Source: Clostridiales bacterium (lineage in GTDB: Bacteria; Bacillota; Clostridia; Lachnospirales; Anaerotignaceae). From it: a DNA stretch of 11,242 nucleotides. The translations under genes and the position numbers were made by a program. Below are positions 6,723-11,242 of this stretch, one piece after another. The notes under the pieces are model-generated. The model searched no databases and was not told where the DNA came from. It worked only from the letters and a program-made list of their open reading frames with translations. Location of the stretch: the NCBI GenBank assembly GCA_019423725.1, contig JAHZAW010000011.1, positions 1 through 11,242 on the forward strand, read 5' to 3'. Numbering within the stretch: position 1 is the stretch's first letter; each line of letters starts with the position of its first letter.

Positions 6723-6778
6723 TTATGAGTGTGAAACAAATAATTAAGATGCTGCAGCATCGAGAGGGTGGAAAAAAT

Positions 6779-7255
6779 ATGAGCAGGAGGAAGCTCGTAG
6801 AAAATTTTATAAATGAAAATATAAACAGCGCATACAGATTTGCATTTACATATATGAAAAATCAGCATGACGCGGAGGATGTGGTGTCTGAAAGTATAAT
6901 AAAAGCACTTAAGGCCGCGGACAGCGTAAAGGACCCGGAAAGGATAAAGCCATGGTTCTTCAGGATCGTGTCCAATACGGCCATTACACAGATAAAAAAG
7001 AAACAAAAGGTAGTTCCATTTGAGAGTATGGATAATGAAGATACATATGAGGATAGTTACAGCATATCGGACATCAATGAGATGATTGAAAAACTGCCTA
7101 AAGAATATATGGAGATAATAGTCCTTAGATTTTTTGAGGATATGAAGATCAAAGATGTTGCGGAAGTACTGGATATAAATGAGAATACTGCCAAAACAAG
7201 ACTGTATAAGGCTCTCAAATTATTGAAGGAGGATATGGTGGAATATTATGAGTAA
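6779..7255 (+). CDS. sigV: ECF RNA polymerase sigma factor, SigV-like
   Basis: A 158-aa extracytoplasmic-function sigma factor. Region 2 spans about residues 6-76, with AYRFAFTYMKNQHDAEDVVSE for core binding and -10 recognition and the KPWFFRIVSNTAI helix. Region 4 spans about 98-152, with LPKEYMEIIVLRFFEDM and a helix-turn-helix at about 122-145 (KDVAEVLDINENTAKTRLYKA). Length is normal for the class. The frame stays open to an ATG at 6725, but AGAGGGTGG lies 7 nt before ATG 6779, which is chosen. The stop overlaps the RsiV-like anti-sigma gene by 8 bp, indicating translational coupling and a dedicated partner. The SigV name rests mainly on that partner, since ECF sequences alone are hard to assign. 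Predicted role: transcription of envelope-defence genes after release from the membrane anti-sigma. Confidence 0.88.
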   Translation: MSRRKLVENFINENINSAYRFAFTYMKNQHDAEDVVSESIIKALKAADSVKDPERIKPWFFRIVSNTAITQIKKKQKVVPFESMDNEDTYEDSYSISDINEMIEKLPKEYMEIIVLRFFEDMKIKDVAEVLDINENTAKTRLYKALKLLKEDMVEYYE

Positions 7256-8102
7256 AATAGAAGAATTAAAAAATCAATATGAAAATATAAAAGCACCGGA
7301 GGAATTATTATTGAAGGTAAATAAAGAAATAAATAAATCAAAAGCAACAAGAGGATTTAAAACAGGCATCGGAGCCGTAGCCGCATTTGTGGTAGCGGTG
7401 GGAGTAGTTGCCAATGTGAGCCCGTCATTCGCATATGCCATGAGCGATGTGCCTGTTATGGGAAGCATCGTAAAGGTCGTTACCATGGGAAAATACGAAA
7501 ATGTAGACGGCGGTTATGAGATAAAGGTAAGCACACCCCAGATCGAAGGACTTATCGACGCGGCTACCCAGGAAAAACTCAATAAGGAGTTCAAGGATCA
7601 GGCACAGAGCGTCATCGCGGCCTTTGAACAGAACGTCAAAGAGCTCAAAGCAGAATTTGGCGAAGATACTGTACATATGGGTGTTGAATACAATTATGAG
7701 GTGAAGACTGACAATAAAGATATACTTGCCATCGACACATATACTTTCGTTGCTGCAGGATCATCAAATTCAGTACACAACTACTATACAATAAATAAAC
7801 ATACAGGAGAGATCTATACACTTAAGGGTATGTTCAAGGAAGGCGCAGACTATGTGACTCCCATCAGTGAATATATCAAGGGTGAAATGGAAAGAATGAA
7901 TAAAGAAGAAGGCGGAATGTTCTGGGTAAATGACGATGAGTTTGTGGAAGGCTTCAAGAAGATCGCCGATGACCAGAGTTTCTATATCAACAATGATGGA
8001 AATATCGTTATCTGCTTTGCTAAATATGAAGTAGCGGCAGGAGCACAGGGCGTTCCCGAGTTTGTTATCCCCAATAGCGTGGTAGCAGACATACTTAAAT
8101 AA
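7248..8102 (+). CDS. rsiV: RsiV-like membrane anti-sigma factor (DUF3298 family)
   Basis: A 284-aa single-pass protein with a cytosolic N-terminus. Residues 1-37 should bind the sigma factor, 38-58 form the membrane helix, and the remainder is extracytoplasmic. The outer domain has the DUF3298 pattern: TINKHTGEIYTLKGMF (181-196), DDQSFYINNDGNIVICF (241-257) and the diagnostic KYEVAAGAQGVPEFVIP (259-275). In Bacillus subtilis and Clostridioides difficile, RsiV binds lysozyme directly, which exposes it to signal peptidase and then site-2 protease and frees SigV. A signal-peptidase-like AYA (62-64) sits just outside the membrane helix here, as that mechanism needs. The length equals that of characterised RsiV proteins. 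Its ATG lies inside the end of the sigma gene, with TGGTGG 6 nt upstream. Lysozyme sensing by this copy is inferred from family. Confidence 0.88.
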   Translation: MSKIEELKNQYENIKAPEELLLKVNKEINKSKATRGFKTGIGAVAAFVVAVGVVANVSPSFAYAMSDVPVMGSIVKVVTMGKYENVDGGYEIKVSTPQIEGLIDAATQEKLNKEFKDQAQSVIAAFEQNVKELKAEFGEDTVHMGVEYNYEVKTDNKDILAIDTYTFVAAGSSNSVHNYYTINKHTGEIYTLKGMFKEGADYVTPISEYIKGEMERMNKEEGGMFWVNDDEFVEGFKKIADDQSFYINNDGNIVICFAKYEVAAGAQGVPEFVIPNSVVADILK

Positions 8103-8103
8103 G

Positions 8104-8117
8104 TTAATCGCGATTAA
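8104..8117. repeat. 14-bp perfect palindrome after the rsiV stop
   Basis: TTAATCGCGATTAA is fully self-complementary and begins two bases after the rsiV stop codon. Its right half GCGATTAA recurs at 8241-8248, overlapping the start of the next gene. It has no T tract and is not the terminator. It could be a protein-binding site or chance. Confidence 0.4.
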
Positions 8118-8133
8118 ATATATAACACCCTCG

Positions 8134-8171
8134 AATACGCCGGACGAAAGTCCGGTGTATTTATTTTATTT
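8134..8171 (+). terminator. Intrinsic terminator of the sigV-rsiV operon
   Basis: ATACGCCGGAC (8135-8145) pairs with GTCCGGTGTAT (8150-8160), with one G-T pair, closed by a GAAA tetraloop. A T-rich tail runs from 8160 to about 8172. It separates the sigma operon from the M23-type gene. Confidence 0.88.
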
Positions 8172-8247
8172 TGAATAAATCCCGCATGACAGGGCAATAA
8201 TATCCTCATAGAAATCAGAAGATTTCACTTTTACGGAGGTGCGATTA

Positions 8248-9000
8248 ATGAAAAGGAACAAATTCAGGGAATTTATAAACAGCAGAGGCCAGTACGCAGC
8301 TGTTTTTGCCTTTATAGTCGTTGCGGGCATATGTGCGGGAGCTGCGGCTTTAAACGGTCCTAAGGAGGAAACGGCGCTGGAAGATGGAACAAAACTCGAA
8401 GAAAGCGCCAGCACAGACACACCAAGTGTCAGCGAGCCGGTACTGACAAATAAAAACGCTGCAAGCCAGCAGGATACCCAGAGCGGTACAAACGGCGGCA
8501 CAGATACAAATGGCGGCACAGATCAAAACACAGGCGTACAGAGTGATGAGACAAACAATACTGCCATACTGGACAGTGAAGAGGGCGACGATACAGAAAT
8601 AGTTATGCAGTGGCCCGTGGATGGAGATATACTCCTTGCCTATAGTCCCAACACACCGCTTTATGATGTCACCCTTGACCAGTACAGGACAACAGATGAT
8701 GTGTGCATAGCGGCAGAAGTCGGCGAAGATGTGGAAGCAGCGGCCGGAGGCACTGTAGCTGAGATAGTTGAGGATGAGAATAAGGGAAATTATGTGGTAA
8801 TAGACCATGGCAATGGCTGGGCTACTACATACAGCCAGCTTGCGGACATCGATTTGTCAGTGGGCGAAGCTGTAGAGCAGGGCGAGACCATTGGAAAGGT
8901 CGCTGAGCCTTCCATATATTCCACAGCCATGGGACCCCATATCGAATTTAAGGTCACCCTTGATGACAGAGCTGTAAATCCCGAAGCAGCCATCGGATAA
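8248..9000 (+). CDS. Membrane-anchored LytM/M23-fold protein with degenerate zinc site
   Basis: A 250-aa protein with a short basic cytosolic tail, one membrane helix (about 15-35), a Ser/Thr/Asn-rich linker (about 40-115) holding a small repeat, and a C-terminal LytM/peptidase M23 domain (about 119-250). The domain is recognised from WPVDGDILLAY, GGTVAEIVEDENKGNYVVIDHGNGWATTYSQL, a GETIGK motif and GPHIEFKV near the end. Active M23 enzymes cut peptide cross-links with zinc held by HxxxD and HxH. Here the first motif position reads TDDVC, the YxHL histidine is Gln197, and the HxH is His231-Ile-Glu233, so the enzyme is probably inactive and may act as a scaffold or regulator, as with EnvC- or SpoIIQ-type proteins. 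GGAGGT lies 7 nt before ATG 8248, and an in-frame GTG (8239) inside that site is rejected. No clear promoter was seen at 8162-8235. Confidence 0.8.
   Translation: MKRNKFREFINSRGQYAAVFAFIVVAGICAGAAALNGPKEETALEDGTKLEESASTDTPSVSEPVLTNKNAASQQDTQSGTNGGTDTNGGTDQNTGVQSDETNNTAILDSEEGDDTEIVMQWPVDGDILLAYSPNTPLYDVTLDQYRTTDDVCIAAEVGEDVEAAAGGTVAEIVEDENKGNYVVIDHGNGWATTYSQLADIDLSVGEAVEQGETIGKVAEPSIYSTAMGPHIEFKVTLDDRAVNPEAAIG
8488..8523 (+). repeat. Two tandem 18-bp units in the M23-type linker
   Basis: ACAAACGGCGGCACAGAT is followed directly by the same unit with one C-to-T change, encoding TNGGTD twice in the disordered linker. Such repeats can vary in number between strains, changing linker length without shifting frame. 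Confidence 0.75.
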
Positions 9001-9071
9001 TGGATATAGAAAAAATAAAGTAAAATTAAAGGAAAAGTAAAGGATATACCGGGTGTTGAAGCGGAGAGTAT

Positions 9072-9100
9072 AAAACGGATGCGGATACACCCGTTTTTTT
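9072..9100 (+). terminator. Probable intrinsic terminator after the M23-type gene
   Basis: AAAACGG (9072-9078) pairs with CCGTTTT (9091-9097) over a 12-base loop, and seven Ts run to 9100. An alternative pairing, CGGGTGT (9050-9056) with ACACCCG (9087-9093), uses part of the same 3' strand. Either ends next to the T tract. Confidence 0.65.
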
Positions 9101-9125
9101 GTCGTATAAACATCGTATTTAGATG

Positions 9126-9153
9126 TTGGGTTTTACGGAAGATGTGGTATAAT
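9126..9153 (+). promoter_or_regulatory. Promoter of the pgi gene
   Basis: TATAAT (9148-9153) is preceded by TGG, an extended -10. A partial -35, TTGGGT (9126-9131), lies 16 bp upstream. The leader before the pgi ATG would be about 85 nt, and I see no recognisable regulatory RNA in it. Confidence 0.7.
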
Positions 9154-9244
9154 ATAGGAAAATATTCTGCGCTTGTAATGATTTGCCTGAAATAATAACC
9201 TGGAGTTTAATGCAGAGCATAGGCTTTGTAAAGGAGGAAAAGAT

Positions 9245-10678
9245 ATGACATATACTAAGGAACAGGCCGAAGGACTTAAGATAAGGCTGGATTACAACAA
9301 TATGATGAAAAAATATGTGGGAGAATACGGCATATCTGACGCCGAAATATCCGCCCTCAGCTCAAAAGCGGCAAAGGCTCATAAAGCCATGGAGGAGAAG
9401 CGTAAAAACGGCGGCATGGACTGGAGAGACCTTCCCTATAATCAGGATGAGATCGTAAAGGACATAAAGGCCTATGTGGAGGAAGTCAAGGATAAGACAG
9501 AGGCTTTTGTGGTGCTTGGCATAGGCGGTTCAGCCCTGGGCCCCATATGTGTACAGCAGGCCATAAACCATCCGTTTTATAATGAGCTCCCCAAGGAAAA
9601 GAGGGGCGGCTATCCTAAACTTTATGTGGCTGACAACGTGGACCCTGAAAGGCTTTCATATCTTTTTGAGGTCATAGACCCGGCAAAGTGTATATTCAAC
9701 TGCATTTCAAAGAGCGGAAGCACATCGGAGACCATGAGCCAGTTTATGATAATCAAGGAAATGCTTGAGGAGAAACTTGGCAAAGAGGCGGCTGCGGAAC
9801 ATATCGTATGCACCACAGACAAGGAAAAGGGCAATCTTATAAAAATAGCCAAGGAAGAAGGCTATAAGACATTTATCATACCCGCTGGAGTAGGCGGAAG
9901 ATTTTCAGAGCTCACACCCGTGGGACTTCTTCCGGCGGCAATGTGCGGGATAGATATAGAGCTTCTTCTTCAGGGAGCTGCATATATGGACGAGATCTCA
10001 AAGAATGAGGACTTTTATAAAAACCCGGCATATATGTTTGCACTTCTGAGCTATATATCCATGGAGCAGGGCAAGAACATATCCGTTATGATGCCCTATG
10101 CGGACAGCCTTAAATATGTATCCGACTGGTTCGCACAGCTTTGGGCAGAGTCCCTTGGAAAGAAAGTAGATAATTCAGGCAATGTGGTAAACGCAGGACA
10201 GACTCCGGTAAAATCTCTTGGAGTAACGGACCAGCATTCACAGGTACAGCTTTATACTGAAGGCCCCTTCGATAAGATGATAATACTTGTTGGCGTGGAT
10301 AAATTCAGAAGGACCATGACCATCCCCAGCATATATGGAGATATCCCCAGCCTTGGATTCCTTGGAGGAGTAACACAGAATAAACTCATCGCCACGGAAC
10401 AGATGGCTACGGAATATGCCCTTCAGAAGGCAGGAAAGTCAAATATGACCATAACCCTTCCTGAGGTGAACGAGTTCACCCTTGGAGAGCTGCTTTATAT
10501 GCTCGAGGTAGCCACAGGATTTGCGGGAGAGCTTTTGAGCATAAATGCCTTTGACCAGCCCGGAGTTGAGGAAGGCAAAAACGCAACCTACGCAATGTTT
10601 GGAAGGCCCGGTTATGAGGAAAAGAAGGCAGAGCTCGATGCAAAACCCGAAAAGAGCGAAAAATATATGATCGGCTGA
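9245..10678 (+). CDS. pgi: Glucose-6-phosphate isomerase
   Basis: A 477-aa cytosolic enzyme that interconverts glucose-6-phosphate and fructose-6-phosphate in glycolysis and gluconeogenesis. It is of the shorter bacterial class (the E. coli enzyme is about 550 aa). Phosphosugar-binding motifs appear in order: VLGIGGSALGP (90-100), SKSGSTSET (155-163) and the family signature GVGGRFSELTPVG (215-227). Catalytic candidates are Glu302 in LWAESLGK, His331 in TDQHSQVQ and Lys445 in PGVEEGKN, all in the expected positions, so the enzyme should be active. AAGGAGG lies 7 nt before the ATG. It stands alone between its own promoter and terminator, with no other glycolytic gene nearby. Nothing unusual was seen. 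Confidence 0.96.
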   Translation: MTYTKEQAEGLKIRLDYNNMMKKYVGEYGISDAEISALSSKAAKAHKAMEEKRKNGGMDWRDLPYNQDEIVKDIKAYVEEVKDKTEAFVVLGIGGSALGPICVQQAINHPFYNELPKEKRGGYPKLYVADNVDPERLSYLFEVIDPAKCIFNCISKSGSTSETMSQFMIIKEMLEEKLGKEAAAEHIVCTTDKEKGNLIKIAKEEGYKTFIIPAGVGGRFSELTPVGLLPAAMCGIDIELLLQGAAYMDEISKNEDFYKNPAYMFALLSYISMEQGKNISVMMPYADSLKYVSDWFAQLWAESLGKKVDNSGNVVNAGQTPVKSLGVTDQHSQVQLYTEGPFDKMIILVGVDKFRRTMTIPSIYGDIPSLGFLGGVTQNKLIATEQMATEYALQKAGKSNMTITLPEVNEFTLGELLYMLEVATGFAGELLSINAFDQPGVEEGKNATYAMFGRPGYEEKKAELDAKPEKSEKYMIG

Positions 10679-10716
10679 CAGTCTTAAAATATTTAATATC
10701 AGCCAGAAAAATATAG

Positions 10717-10747
10717 ACGGCAGAGGAGAAGACCTCTGCCGTTTTTT
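10717..10747 (+). terminator. Intrinsic terminator of pgi
   Basis: ACGGCAGAGG (10717-10726) pairs perfectly with CCTCTGCCGT (10733-10742) around a six-base loop, followed by six Ts. Confidence 0.93.
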
Positions 10748-10884
10748 CGTTTATTGAAATAAATGTGCAGGTGGCGAAATTTGCGATTTATAAGTTATTC
10801 TTCCGCCAGTAAATGACAAAAAATTCTCCCGCATAATGCTATATTCTAACTAACGTAACAGTGTATGCAAAGGGAGGAAAAAAT

Positions 10885-11242
10885 ATGCAGACTGATTTAG
10901 AAACAAACGGCACAGGCACAGTCTTTCCGACCAACGTCAGACAGATGGGAACTGCCGATGACGGATTGAGAATATATATGGAAGACTATGTTCATACATA
11001 TCTGTATCAATACGCGAGAAGCAGCGCCACGGGAGAGAAACTTGCCGTGCTCATGGGAAAGCATCTGATGATCGACGGAAAGAACACCATATTCATAAGT
11101 GGTGTCATCCAGGCCAGATTCACCGAGAAGCTCAAGGGCATGGAGACCATCACAGCCCAGAGCGGGAAGTACATAAGGGAGGAGATAGAAACATATTTCC
11201 CGGATCTGGTGACCTTCGGGTGGATGCACTCACAGCCGACAT
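10885..11242 (+). CDS. JAMM/MPN-like protein, N-terminal part, cut by the window edge
   Basis: The frame is open from ATG 10885 to the window end (119 codons, no stop), with AAAGGGAGG 7 nt upstream. After a short leader it reads FPTNVRQMG (14-22) and GLRIYMEDYVHTYL (27-40), then GEKLAVLMGKH (50-60), FISGVIQA (70-77) and FGWMHSQPT (111-119) at the edge. The order 'Glu, hydrophobic strand with xLxG, then GWxHSxP' is that of JAMM/MPN isopeptidase folds, where Glu and HxH bind zinc. Glu51 and His115 fit, but the second histidine is Gln117, so zinc binding would be impaired. I associate such proteins with Lachnospiraceae, where their role is unknown to me. No convincing promoter was found at 10748-10870. 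The remaining domain structure lies outside the window. Family assignment is moderate. Confidence 0.65.
   Translation, partial: MQTDLETNGTGTVFPTNVRQMGTADDGLRIYMEDYVHTYLYQYARSSATGEKLAVLMGKHLMIDGKNTIFISGVIQARFTEKLKGMETITAQSGKYIREEIETYFPDLVTFGWMHSQPT

Noticed and set aside
6725..6778. Eighteen extra codons at the start of the sigma factor
   Set aside because: The ATG at 6725 has no ribosome binding site and the putative ECF start site would fall near 6730. ATG 6779 has a well-placed site, and region 2 begins soon after it.
6603..6778. Riboswitch or structured regulatory RNA in the sigV leader
   Set aside because: No known riboswitch core could be recognised and only weak pairings were found.
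9050..9100. Attenuator with mutually exclusive hairpins before pgi
   Set aside because: The two pairings overlap by only a few bases, there is no leader peptide or recognised ligand-binding core, and the pgi promoter lies downstream of the T tract, so an ordinary terminator explains it.
10801..10850. Promoter for the JAMM-like gene (ATGACA with CATAAT or TATATT)
   Set aside because: The spacings are 13 or 21 bp and neither pair is convincing.

Overview
The window looks like a chromosomal segment of a low-to-moderate GC Firmicute, most likely a Clostridia member of the Lachnospiraceae type. The grounds are strong AGGAGG-type ribosome binding sites, a tRNA without an encoded CCA, a SigV/RsiV pair, a short-class glucose-6-phosphate isomerase, and two protein types I associate with that family: a degenerate M23 protein and a JAMM-like protein. 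The taxonomic call is inference from recall, not from a search.

Layout. 1-50 is the 3' two thirds of a tRNA-Val(UAC), followed by a strong terminator. 135-1145 (minus) encodes a LacI-family regulator. It is divergent from a three-gene plus-strand operon at 1437-4901: an HMG-CoA-lyase-family enzyme, a MatC/DASS-like dicarboxylate permease and a class III (CaiB/BaiF) CoA-transferase, ending in a terminator at 4984-5014. The 291-bp divergent region has a good promoter in each direction and several palindromes that share a TGCTTAA half-site. The natural reading is a regulated import, CoA-activation and C-C cleavage pathway for an organic diacid. 3-Hydroxy-3-methylglutarate and citramalate are the two best candidates.

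Next are four independent units. 5118-6515 is a highly expressed-looking radical SAM protein of unassigned function with extra cysteine clusters. 6779-8102 is an overlapping ECF sigma/anti-sigma pair of the SigV/RsiV type (lysozyme and envelope stress), with a candidate autoregulatory ECF promoter. 8248-9000 is a membrane-anchored LytM/M23 protein whose zinc ligands are mostly replaced. 9245-10678 is glucose-6-phosphate isomerase. Intrinsic terminators close most units.

The right edge (10885 onward) cuts into a protein with a JAMM/MPN-like signature in which the second histidine of the HxHP motif is glutamine.

The most interesting parts are the diacid catabolic module with its operator array, the unassigned radical SAM enzyme, and the two apparently inactivated hydrolase folds. 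Nothing resembling a mobile element, CRISPR array, toxin-antitoxin pair or phage gene was seen. No database search was possible, so every family name rests on motif recognition.
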